DNA of 35,544 bases, from positions 1-35,544 of the forward strand of contig CAKZQZ010000040.1 in the NCBI GenBank assembly GCA_937142855.1, read 5' to 3'. Numbering within the stretch: position 1 is the stretch's first letter; the number at the start of each line of letters is the position of its first letter. Of this stretch, positions 1 to 7,500 are shown in pieces. Position numbers and translations under genes: made by a program. The stretch is from an uncultured Alphaproteobacteria bacterium. Lineage in GTDB: Bacteria; Pseudomonadota; Alphaproteobacteria; Puniceispirillales; Marisalimonadaceae. The notes under the pieces were generated by a model, which did no database searches, was not told the origin of the DNA, and saw only the letters and a program-made list of their open reading frames with translations.

Positions 1-104
1 TCTTTTGTATTTGAAAACCATTGATTAAAATTTTCATTGGGCTTTGAGGTTAACATATAACCAAGAGAACATAATACGATTACATTAAATACTAAAAATT
101 TCAT
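1..104 (-). CDS. Exported protein, N-terminal fragment only (window edge)
   Basis: Seen: a reading frame running off the left edge, starting with ATG at 104-102 and preceded by a strong AGGTGA ribosome-binding site that overlaps the stop codon of the gene at 113. The 34 visible residues begin with a lysine followed by a hydrophobic stretch (KFLVFNVIVLCSLGYML), which looks like a signal peptide or membrane anchor. Inference: it is the next member of the leftward envelope operon and is probably co-translated with the channel-like gene before it. An ExbD- or TonB-like partner would also start with an N-terminal anchor, but nothing visible identifies the family. Confidence 0.6.
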   Translation of the reverse strand, partial: MKFLVFNVIVLCSLGYMLTSKPNENFNQWFSNTK

Positions 105-112
105 TTCTTCAC

Positions 113-640
113 CTATTTGCTTAATAGTTTGGGGGATGTTTTAAGAGAATGAACAGTGAAATGTTCATAAATTATAATTAAAATACTTCTTAACAAGCCT
201 GACAAAGGTAAACCTATTACTGAAGTCATAAAAGCCATACTAAATTGTTGAGTTAATTTAGAAATAGTTTGATTGATTGTATCAATATCTAATTTAGATG
301 ATGATAACTCACCAATACCAAGACTTATTCCAAGAAGAGTGTAAGTCAAAGCTAAGGTGGAAATCAAATTAGATACTTGCAAACCTGTTTCAAACCAAAA
401 TTTTCTTCTTCTATTTTCACAATTATTAATATTTATAATACTTATAATAGCCATAAAAGTTAGGAAAGCTGTTATAATTAAAAAGCTATAGCCTAAAGTT
501 GATATTAGCCATTCAAATACAAAAGAAGGATTAGCATCTGAATAACCTACATATACAAATAGGATTAAAACTATACCTCCTAAGAAAATACTTATGGCTT
601 GAGAAGATTGGTTAAACCCTATCAATAAATAATTAATCAT
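113..640 (-). CDS. MotA/TolQ/ExbB-like membrane channel protein (putative)
   Basis: Seen: 175 residues with about four hydrophobic segments (near 16-33, 50-70, 90-110 and 137-158). Residues 90-158 resemble the core of the MotA/TolQ/ExbB family: a helix reading ALTYTLLGISLGIGEL, a linker, then a helix with FSMAFMTSVIGLPLSGLL, like the paired pore-lining helices of ExbB and TolQ. The short, basic 73-80 segment is much smaller than the large cytoplasmic domain of typical ExbB or TolQ (about 230-240 residues). Known: such proteins are inner-membrane subunits that use the proton gradient to drive envelope work through an ExbD/TolR partner. That partner is not visible here; the cut gene at 1-104 could be it. 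The start overlaps the previous stop (ATGA), so translation is coupled. Assignment is from pattern only. Confidence 0.55.
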   Translation of the reverse strand: MINYLLIGFNQSSQAISIFLGGIVLILFVYVGYSDANPSFVFEWLISTLGYSFLIITAFLTFMAIISIININNCENRRRKFWFETGLQVSNLISTLALTYTLLGISLGIGELSSSKLDIDTINQTISKLTQQFSMAFMTSVIGLPLSGLLRSILIIIYEHFTVHSLKTSPKLLSK

Positions 641-1020
641 CTTCTAGAGACCCTAGTATTCATAATATTATCTGTTGTTAAGCCGATTTTTTCAAACCAA
701 GTAATTGATAATGGTTTATTTCTTTCAAATGAGTTATGCACCAAGAAGGTTAAATCAAAATCCTCAAAAGCCCTTATTGTATGGGTGTCTGGATTTTTAT
801 TTATTTGTTTATTATTAATTGTCATCCTCTCTAAATCTAATAATTTCATTTTTGATTTTTCTAATTTTTTCTTCCTTTCTGCTATTGAAATTGTCTTATC
901 TAAAATGAGATTTAATGTCTTTGCTCTTTCTCTTTCAAGAGGCCCGATTGGGCTTGCATTCGCATATGAAGAAGCCACAAATGATATTAACAAAGTTAGT
1001 TTAGCTATTGATTTATACAT
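637..1020 (-). CDS. Small exported protein of unknown function with a coiled-coil segment
   Basis: Not recognised. Seen: 127 residues; N-terminal signal peptide with a probable cut after ANA (about residue 22), then a charged lysine- and leucine-rich stretch at about 30-70 likely to form a helix or short coiled coil, and a C-terminal part with FDLTFLVHNSFERN and an arginine-rich end. An AAGGA ribosome-binding site lies just upstream. The stop overlaps the start of the channel-like gene by 4 bp, and the gene follows the coiled-coil protein by 13 bp. Inference: a periplasmic component working with the neighbouring membrane channel; no catalytic motif is visible. Confidence 0.6.
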   Translation of the reverse strand: MYKSIAKLTLLISFVASSYANASPIGPLERERAKTLNLILDKTISIAERKKKLEKSKMKLLDLERMTINNKQINKNPDTHTIRAFEDFDLTFLVHNSFERNKPLSITWFEKIGLTTDNIMNTRVSRR

Positions 1021-1033
1021 TTTTTTTCCTTTC

Positions 1034-1906
1034 TTATAATTTTGTAAAAATATCTATTACGTTTTCTGGATCATTATAATTTTCACCTGAGGTGAAACTT
1101 CCATCTAACTTTTGATTTATTCCTGAAACATTTTCAGCTAAATTCATGGCATCTAGAGCTACAATTTTAGCCATATAACTCATCATCTGCTCTTTCATTT
1201 CTAAAACAGCAATTTCTGTTTCAATGTTGTATATATAATTTGAGATCGCCTCTAATTTATTATCAGAGTTATTCGAAAGCACACTTTTTTCATTCATTGG
1301 ATGGTTTTTTATCGCTATTTTGAGCTTTTCTATTGCGTTTTTGTTAGTTTTATATTGTTTAAAATACTTACTTTTTTCGTTAATATTTAGCGACGTTTTC
1401 TCTATTATTTTTAAATCAAGTTTCTGCGCCCTTTCTAGAGCTTTACTTTTATTATTCAAAAAAGCACTCTGATTTACCTTATTTTTATTTGTATATTTGA
1501 TATTATTTTTTATTTTTTCAAAGAAAGCTTTTTTAGTCTCAAGTTTCTGTCTCTTCATGATTATAAGATTATTCATATCCTTGATATAATCTCGTTTGTT
1601 AAGAATAATCTGGTGTTTAATTTCTAAAGTTTCATCTTTTGAAGCGTTTGGTAAGAAAGAATTAAGTTCATTGATTTTATCAATTTTACTTTTTATCTTA
1701 TTATCTGTAACTCTTAAGTTTGTGGCTAGTATAGAGGTTTTAAAGTCGTTATTTAAAACTTTATTCAAATGCTGAGGTGGCAAAACAAACATTTTCTCAA
1801 CAATTTGAGGTTTCCAGTCCCCTCCACTTACATTAGCTAGTGCTGGAAATGATGCAAATAAAGTAGGAGTTATAATCAAGAGTAATTTTATAGTATTTTT
1901 TTTCAT
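1034..1906 (-). CDS. Periplasmic coiled-coil protein of unknown function
   Basis: Not recognised. Seen: 290 residues, a clear signal peptide ending in ALA (about residue 24), then a long lysine-, asparagine- and glutamate-rich region (about 60-255) with heptad-like spacing and almost no glycine, typical of an extended coiled coil. The last 35 residues (VALDAMNLAENVSGINQKL onward) are less helical and may be a globular tip. An AAGGA ribosome-binding site precedes the ATG and only 12 bp separate it from the lipoprotein gene. Position next to an ExbB-like channel recalls operons where a periplasmic coiled-coil protein (DUF3450 type) accompanies a TonB-like energiser, but the sequence itself does not look like DUF3450 to me. 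Confidence 0.6.
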   Translation of the reverse strand: MKKNTIKLLLIITPTLFASFPALANVSGGDWKPQIVEKMFVLPPQHLNKVLNNDFKTSILATNLRVTDNKIKSKIDKINELNSFLPNASKDETLEIKHQIILNKRDYIKDMNNLIIMKRQKLETKKAFFEKIKNNIKYTNKNKVNQSAFLNNKSKALERAQKLDLKIIEKTSLNINEKSKYFKQYKTNKNAIEKLKIAIKNHPMNEKSVLSNNSDNKLEAISNYIYNIETEIAVLEMKEQMMSYMAKIVALDAMNLAENVSGINQKLDGSFTSGENYNDPENVIDIFTKL

Positions 1907-1918
1907 TTTTAATTCCTT

Positions 1919-2470
1919 TTAGTTTTTAGACCAATAATTAATACGTTTTAACTCAGATCTAATAACTCGATTATTATTTGTGAGAGCAAATTTACCTGAA
2001 ATCTTAGGAGCGCTATGATTTAAGATTGTCTCAATATTCTCAATGAAACTTGAGCCATCCATATAGATCAAATCTTTTTCAAAAGTATTTTTGTAATCTT
2101 TCAGATTTAATGAAGCCTGAATGAGGTTACCCGCCTTAATATAGTTTTGGATACTAAGTGCGATGTTCTGCATCCTCTCAACCTCGTTTATCATGTATGG
2201 ATTGCCTTTAATCAGCAAGTCACAATCACTTAAAATTTTAGCGCTTTTATTATATAAGCTCTCTGCTTCTTCATTCTTTGTTGCAGCAATTCTGTCAAAA
2301 TTTCTTCCATCTTCAATACAGCTGGTATAATTTCTTATGTTATTACTGAGTTTAATGTCTTCTAATTTTGTTTCTATTGAAGCACTTTGTTGATTGTCGA
2401 TAATATTACAACTTATAAGAGATAAACTTGTAATACCTACCAATATAAATTTTTTATAAATATTTTTCAT
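1919..2470 (-). CDS. Small lipoprotein of unknown function
   Basis: Not recognised. Seen: 183 residues with a lipoprotein signal peptide; the lipobox is LSLISC with the acylated cysteine at residue 21. Residue +2 is asparagine rather than aspartate, so outer-membrane sorting is expected under the usual +2 rule. The mature part is mostly helical and carries a CIEDGRNFD segment and a second cysteine pair region (SDCDLLIK), so a disulphide is possible. An AGGA ribosome-binding site precedes the ATG. Gene spacing of 12-19 bp on either side places it in the same leftward operon. Inference: outer-membrane anchored partner of the periplasmic coiled-coil proteins. Confidence 0.6.
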   Translation of the reverse strand: MKNIYKKFILVGITSLSLISCNIIDNQQSASIETKLEDIKLSNNIRNYTSCIEDGRNFDRIAATKNEEAESLYNKSAKILSDCDLLIKGNPYMINEVERMQNIALSIQNYIKAGNLIQASLNLKDYKNTFEKDLIYMDGSSFIENIETILNHSAPKISGKFALTNNNRVIRSELKRINYWSKN

Positions 2471-2489
2471 ATTTCAATTCCTATTCTGA

Positions 2490-2957
2490 CTAGTTTAAAT
2501 AAATAATGTCGTGTACAGAGTATGGTGTGGAAGATTGAATGTTAATTATTCCTCTTTTTGTCCTCACTCTAAGATTATAATGAGAAAAGTGATTAACTCT
2601 TTTATTCTTATAAAATGTTTTCTCCTGACATGTTTCTGAGACATAACTTGATGAATTATCAGTTGCCATCATTGACCCAAACAAGGCACCTATAGTACCA
2701 GCACCATGGACATCGCTTAATTTGTTGCCAATGACACTGCCAATCAATCCACCAACTGCCATGTTGGCAAAGTTATTGGGATTTCCATGTCTGGATTTTT
2801 GACATACGACCCTTGTATATGGCTCTGAGTAATTCGATGTGACGTTTACTGGATTTACGCCAATGACAACACCCCACCTAGATTTAAATTGCCCAGCAAG
2901 CGATAAACTTGCATTAGAAAATATGATTGTTATGGTGATAAATATTAATTTTTTCAT
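2490..2957 (-). CDS. Exported glycine-zipper protein
   Basis: Seen: 155 residues, signal peptide ending about residue 21 (LSLAG), then a segment at about 67-95 rich in small residues spaced as in glycine zippers (MAVGGLIGSVIGNKL and GTIGALFGSMMA). Flanking cysteines (VVCQKS and ETCQEK) sit either side of the zipper. Known: this layout (cysteine strand, two glycine-zipper helices, cysteine strand) is shared by the Rickettsia 17-kDa antigen-like and glycine-zipper 2TM outer-envelope proteins. First gene of the leftward operon, with its start facing the nuclease gene across about 75 bp. The exact role is unknown; membrane insertion or envelope association is the reasonable guess. Confidence 0.6.
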   Translation of the reverse strand: MKKLIFITITIIFSNASLSLAGQFKSRWGVVIGVNPVNVTSNYSEPYTRVVCQKSRHGNPNNFANMAVGGLIGSVIGNKLSDVHGAGTIGALFGSMMATDNSSSYVSETCQEKTFYKNKRVNHFSHYNLRVRTKRGIINIQSSTPYSVHDIIYLN

Positions 2958-3031
2958 TGTTAATCTCTTTATTTGTTTTTTATAATTTTGTTATGGAAAT
3001 TTTTGTGAGATTTTTGTTTGTTTTTAGAATT

Positions 3032-3844
3032 ATGAGTAAATTATTTTATTTTTTTTTATTAATTGTTTTATATTCTCAAACAAGTATTGCCCAAGCTAAT
3101 GAAGGCAATAAAAAAATTGAGAGCTTTTTAAAATCCAAAACTTTTTTAAAAAAAATACATCAAGAAAGTCCAGTAACTTTCTATTGCCAATGTAAATATA
3201 ATGCTAATAAGCCAAATTGGGAAAGCTGTGGTTTTCGCCCTCGAAAAGATAAAAAAAGGGCCTCTAGAATTGAATGGGAACATGTTTTACCAGCGTCATA
3301 TTTTGGTATCAAGTTTAATGCTTGGGCAAATGGTCATCCCCTCTGTGTTAGTAGCAAAGGAAAAATATTTAAGGGAAGGAAATGCACCGAAAAGGTACAT
3401 GAACTATATAGATATATGCAAGCTGACTTATATAACCTACAACCAGCTATTGGTGAGGTTAATGGTATAAGAAGTAATTATCAAATTGGAGAGATTGAAG
3501 GAGAAGAAAGAAAATTTGGTAAATGTGATATAGAAATAAAAAATAAAAAAGTTGAACCCACTCCTAAAATTCGTGGTGATATTGCAAGAACTTACCTATA
3601 TATGGAACAGACTTACCCGCAGTATGTAAAATTTAATCAATCAATTAAAAAACTTATTATAAGATGGGATCAAGAAGATCCGGTAGACGCATGGGAATGT
3701 AAAAGAGCAATTTTAATTTCTAATATACAAGGTAACACTAATAGAATTCTTCAGAACCGATGCTCTAATAAAATTAAAATTGGTAACACTAATCTCAATA
3801 TTAAAAAAACAGATCAAAACGATAAAATAGATAAGGGTAAATAG
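3032..3844 (+). CDS. endA: Endonuclease I family secreted/periplasmic nuclease (EndA-like)
   Basis: Non-specific endonuclease for DNA (and possibly RNA) outside the cytoplasm. Seen: from the ATG chosen here the protein is 270 residues and opens with a good signal peptide ending around SIAQA. The family's active-site motif is present (RIEWEHVLPAS, catalytic His about residue 84), followed by DLYNLQPAIGEVNG and RSNY, the metal-binding histidine/asparagine region of EndA-type (Endonuclease_1) ββα-metal nucleases. Several cysteines (near 52, 54, 66, 105 and 118) suggest disulphides. A longer frame begins at a TTG at 2957 but adds a second hydrophobic stretch and destroys the signal peptide, so 3032 is preferred; an ATG at 2993 cannot be excluded. 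Likely role: scavenging extracellular DNA for nucleotides and phosphate. Confidence 0.88.
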   Translation: MSKLFYFFLLIVLYSQTSIAQANEGNKKIESFLKSKTFLKKIHQESPVTFYCQCKYNANKPNWESCGFRPRKDKKRASRIEWEHVLPASYFGIKFNAWANGHPLCVSSKGKIFKGRKCTEKVHELYRYMQADLYNLQPAIGEVNGIRSNYQIGEIEGEERKFGKCDIEIKNKKVEPTPKIRGDIARTYLYMEQTYPQYVKFNQSIKKLIIRWDQEDPVDAWECKRAILISNIQGNTNRILQNRCSNKIKIGNTNLNIKKTDQNDKIDKGK

Positions 3845-3923
3845 AAAAAGCTCTATAAAAATGCTAGTCCTAATAAAAAAAGTGCTTTTACAGGAAATGG
3901 AACTAACAATAGTTTCAAATAAT

Positions 3924-4688
3924 TTAAAGGTAAGTTAAATTATTTTTTCGAGAAACATCTATTCCTCTCATATGATAAATTTTTCTATCTGAATATTTGC
4001 TTGCATTTAATTTTGAAAACATTTTTTTTTCTTTAACCATTTGGTGATCAAAAAAACTTGTAGTAGGCATAAAGCGCATTGTAATAGCCCTCCTTGATTT
4101 AGAAGAGTTGTTTGCTTCAGACCCATGTACTAAATAAACATCATGAAGTGAAATCTGACCCCTTTTTAAAATTAGATTAACGGCTTCATTCTCATTAAAC
4201 TCTTCTTTATTTAATTCTTGATTTAAAGTTAGATTTCTATCTTCGTTTAGATTATGAGATTTTAACCTTTGATCTATGTGCGACCCTTTAATAAATCGCA
4301 AACATCCATTTTCAATGGTAGCATCATCTATAGCCAACCACACTGTGCAGGTTGCTAATGGTTTAATTGGCCAATATTGACCATCTTGGTGCCATGGAGT
4401 TGCATGGCCATTAAGAGCGGGTTTTGCAAAAAAACTTGAATTCCATAGAGCAAAGTCAGGACCTATTAGTTGTTCAACATAATCTAAAATTGTTTCATTT
4501 TTACAAAACTCTAAAAAACCTTCATCATAGGATAATACTGCAGGGCAATAGTTTTTAAATTCGGGAAATTTAGCTAAAAGTTTATTATGTCTGGATTCAA
4601 TTTTTTTTAAAACTTCTTCTGGCATAGAAAAATTAGGGACAACATATCCGTCATTTTTATATCTATTAATTTCATCCTTAGTTAACAT
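3924..4688 (-). CDS. Phytanoyl-CoA dioxygenase (PhyH) family Fe(II)/2-oxoglutarate oxygenase
   Basis: Seen: 254 residues, close to the usual family length. The iron facial triad is visible as H100 and D102 in WHQDGQYW and H188 in YLVHGSEANN, with a 2-oxoglutarate-binding arginine at 199/200 (SKSRRAITMRF). Known: such enzymes hydroxylate small metabolites with O2 and 2-oxoglutarate in the cytoplasm; substrates range from phytanoyl-CoA to ectoine and phosphonates, and the sequence does not tell which. An AGGA ribosome-binding site precedes the ATG. It stands alone, divergent from the M19-like operon and sharing a 132-bp AT-rich promoter region with it. Confidence 0.9.
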   Translation of the reverse strand: MLTKDEINRYKNDGYVVPNFSMPEEVLKKIESRHNKLLAKFPEFKNYCPAVLSYDEGFLEFCKNETILDYVEQLIGPDFALWNSSFFAKPALNGHATPWHQDGQYWPIKPLATCTVWLAIDDATIENGCLRFIKGSHIDQRLKSHNLNEDRNLTLNQELNKEEFNENEAVNLILKRGQISLHDVYLVHGSEANNSSKSRRAITMRFMPTTSFFDHQMVKEKKMFSKLNASKYSDRKIYHMRGIDVSRKNNLTYL

Positions 4689-4820
4689 TTTTTTATTCCT
4701 ATTGATCCTTATTATTTAGATTCATTTAACTTTTTATAAACTATCAATATGAAATTTTTATTTTTTTAAAATTTAAAGTTTATCTTTTAATAAATTCATC
4801 AAGTATGTTATTTTTTTTTT

Positions 4821-5798
4821 ATGTTAATAGATGGCTTACAGTATTGCAATTGGTCTGAAAAAATATTTAGAGAATGGCGTGCCTCTAATATAACAGCTGT
4901 TCACGTTACAATCTCATACCACGAGCAATTTAGAGAGACAGTTTCTAATTTTGAAAAATGGAACAATTGGTTCGAAAAGTTTCCTGACTTGATCATGCCT
5001 GCCTATTACGCACAAGATGTCGAAACTGCAAAGACCCTAAATAAAACAGCGGTAATATTTGGATTTCAAAATCCTTCCCCAATTGAAGATGATATTGGCC
5101 TTGTAGAAATACTTCATAGGCTTGGTGGAAGATTTATGCAGCTTTCCTATAATAACCAATCCTTATTAGCAACTGGTTGTTATGAGGCTAACGACCCTGG
5201 AATTACTAGAATGGGCAAAGAAGTTATTAAAGAGATGAATAGGGTTGGAATGGTAGTAGACATGTCTCATTCTTCTGAGAGATCTACTTTTGAAGCAATG
5301 GAAATATCAAAAAGACCGATCGTAATAAGTCATGCTAACCCTTCTTTTTGGCATCCAGCTAAAAGAAACAAATCAAACGAAATATTATTAAAATTATCTG
5401 AAACAAATGGTTTCCTTGGCTTTTCATTATATCCACACCATTTAAATAATGGCAGTAATTGTAAGCTAGAGGATTTTTGTACAATGATTGCTAAAACGGC
5501 TGATTTAATGGGAGTGGATCATATCGGTTTTGGTTCAGATTTATGTCAAGATCAACCTGATTCTATAGTTGAATGGATGAGGGTTGGTAAGTGGACTAAA
5601 GAAATAGATTATGGTGAAGGATCTGCCTCTAATCCTGGGTTTCCTGAGATGCCTAATTGGTTTAAAGACAATAGAGACTGGTATAATATTATACAAGGGT
5701 TAAAAAAAATTGGCTTTAACGATGAAGAAGTTAAAAAAATTAAAGGTGAAAACTGGTTAAATTTTTTTAAAAAATCATTTACTTCTATTTCAAAATGA
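4821..5798 (+). CDS. Membrane-dipeptidase-like protein (peptidase M19 family) with altered metal site
   Basis: Seen: 325 residues of M19-type amidohydrolase barrel. Retained: H150 in VDMSHSS, H171 in ISHAN and D240 in GFGSDL, matching ligands of the second zinc and the catalytic acid. Changed: the N-terminal HxD motif that binds the first zinc reads IDGLQY, and the bridging glutamate motif (VEG) reads FGFQN with Q83. Known: M19 enzymes hydrolyse dipeptides and some lactams with a two-metal centre. As I recall, the same IDGL-type variant is encoded beside the dimethylglycine catabolism genes of Pseudomonas. Inference: a one-metal enzyme or non-peptidase. No ribosome-binding site is visible; a run of ten T directly precedes the ATG. 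Its stop overlaps the next start by 4 bp. Confidence 0.8.
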   Translation: MLIDGLQYCNWSEKIFREWRASNITAVHVTISYHEQFRETVSNFEKWNNWFEKFPDLIMPAYYAQDVETAKTLNKTAVIFGFQNPSPIEDDIGLVEILHRLGGRFMQLSYNNQSLLATGCYEANDPGITRMGKEVIKEMNRVGMVVDMSHSSERSTFEAMEISKRPIVISHANPSFWHPAKRNKSNEILLKLSETNGFLGFSLYPHHLNNGSNCKLEDFCTMIAKTADLMGVDHIGFGSDLCQDQPDSIVEWMRVGKWTKEIDYGEGSASNPGFPEMPNWFKDNRDWYNIIQGLKKIGFNDEEVKKIKGENWLNFFKKSFTSISK

Positions 5799-7498
5799 AC
5801 ATTTACCAATCAAAAATAAATTTTAATGATGACTTCCCTCTGAGACATCCAGCAGATGTTATGAAGTTAGATAGGTTAGGAAGCTTTCATCAAACACGTT
5901 TATCCTTTTCACGCCAATTAATCGATGAGCTAATTTCAAATAATTGGAAAACTGAAATTATAAAATGGAATATTAATTCCATAGGTACTGGCAAAGCTGT
6001 CATAAAAATATCTTCAAAACAAAGAATTTATTCTCTTGTAGTTTTTTGTCATCAAATAAATGATGATGAAAGAAGTGACAGGGTTATTGCTGAAAAGTGG
6101 GATATGACTTTTTCACTTTTTTTAGGAATTCCATCTAAAGAAGAATTAGATGAAATGTCAAAAAACTTAAAAATACAAGAATTAGGTAGGCACCTTCCTA
6201 AACAATTAACCCTTAGTAGAGCCAACAAATCAGTAAGAGTTTTTAATTCAGTTTTAAATAATTTATCAGAAGGAAAACAACCTGATAAGAAAATGATTAA
6301 CAATATTGGCTATCTTGTGAGAACAACAGCTGTATATGGCAATGGTAAATTTGGCATTGCTGATTATTTACCTGAAACAAATGACAACCCCTTAAACAAG
6401 CCTTTTCAGGCAGAAATGTTAACGGTTTATCTAATTAGATATTTTTCAATAGAACTAGTTAATTATTTAGCTAAAGAAAAAGGAAAAGATAAATCTATTA
6501 CTTTATCAAATGAAATTTCGAAACATGTTGGTGTTGGAAATGCAACAGGTTTAGGAATGGCACCATTTTTAATTAATCATCAAAAACTCATACATAAATG
6601 GATACAGGCTCGCGAAACAGCCATTTCGAGGGTGTTGTCTATAAAAAAATTGAGCACATATAATCAAACTAAAATTTTTAATCTTATCGAAAGAGCGTAT
6701 TTATATACAACACAATGGAATGTAGATGATGTAATTCAATTCAAAAGGATAAACGTCCTTAGAAAAGAACTAAAAGATATTTCAAATAATAAAAGTTTAA
6801 ATGGCCTTTTGAATAACGATTACCCACTACAAAATGTTTATTTACATTTTATAAATAAAATAAGTATCGAAACTCAAGAAATTCTTAATTCAATATTTAT
6901 TGAACCCTTTCCTGAACTATTAGACGATTTAACCAATGAAATGGGAACTGATGAACAAAATACTGTTGCAATAGGTTATAAAGTTAACGAATTAATAAAA
7001 ATTATCAAAGATAAATATAGTTGGGCCCTAAAAATTGATATTATGAACCCTGATGAAAATTTTTATTTTTGGTATACCTCTCAAGCTAAATTAGAGCCAA
7101 GATTAGGTGCTACACAAATAGATCATGGTAAAGAAAAGCAACTACCCTTTGATATCCCTCAACAAGTCCAAAATGGACTAAAAATTCTGACAAAGTTACC
7201 AGACGACATGACAGGAGCTGAAGCTATGATACTTCATCCTGAAATAAGAAATATTATAAAAAGAGTAATTATTAATGAGAATTTTCCGTTTAGCGAAATA
7301 CAAAACAATTTAGTCGGTAAAAAAGTTAGACCTATAGACTTACTTAGATGTAAATTAAGTTTTTTTGGAGCTACTAAATATGATCCTAAATCAAACTTAT
7401 GGACACGAATTACGTTATTCCAAGGAGCTCCATTGCCACATCAACTCCAAGAGGAAAATGCAACCGAGTGGCTCTTCCCATACCTAGTTAATGCTTAA
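5795..7498 (+). CDS. Conserved-looking protein of unknown function, 567 residues
   Basis: Not recognised. Seen: a soluble protein with no signal peptide or membrane segment. Its N-terminal part carries motifs such as RHPADVMKLDRLGSFHQTR and ELGRHLPKQLTLSRANKSVR, a glycine-rich stretch HVGVGNATGLGMAPFLI in the middle (about 247-263), and near the C-terminus FYFWYTSQAKLEPRLGATQ and GKKVRPIDLLRCKL. The density of charged and aromatic fixed-looking motifs suggests an enzyme, but I cannot name a fold. Start is fixed by the ATGA overlap with the M19-like gene; the DUF3726-like gene begins 2 bp after its stop. Inference: the three products are made together and act in one process. Confidence 0.7.
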   Translation: MNIYQSKINFNDDFPLRHPADVMKLDRLGSFHQTRLSFSRQLIDELISNNWKTEIIKWNINSIGTGKAVIKISSKQRIYSLVVFCHQINDDERSDRVIAEKWDMTFSLFLGIPSKEELDEMSKNLKIQELGRHLPKQLTLSRANKSVRVFNSVLNNLSEGKQPDKKMINNIGYLVRTTAVYGNGKFGIADYLPETNDNPLNKPFQAEMLTVYLIRYFSIELVNYLAKEKGKDKSITLSNEISKHVGVGNATGLGMAPFLINHQKLIHKWIQARETAISRVLSIKKLSTYNQTKIFNLIERAYLYTTQWNVDDVIQFKRINVLRKELKDISNNKSLNGLLNNDYPLQNVYLHFINKISIETQEILNSIFIEPFPELLDDLTNEMGTDEQNTVAIGYKVNELIKIIKDKYSWALKIDIMNPDENFYFWYTSQAKLEPRLGATQIDHGKEKQLPFDIPQQVQNGLKILTKLPDDMTGAEAMILHPEIRNIIKRVIINENFPFSEIQNNLVGKKVRPIDLLRCKLSFFGATKYDPKSNLWTRITLFQGAPLPHQLQEENATEWLFPYLVNA

Positions 7499-7500
7499 AG

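Noticed and set aside
785-1039. Plus-strand frame of 84 residues
   Set aside because: It is antisense to the exported protein at 637-1020, which has a signal peptide and ribosome-binding site; the overlapping frame shows no family motif.
2957-3031. TTG-initiated extension of the endonuclease
   Set aside because: It would bury the signal peptide behind a second hydrophobic stretch and overlap the start of the opposite gene.
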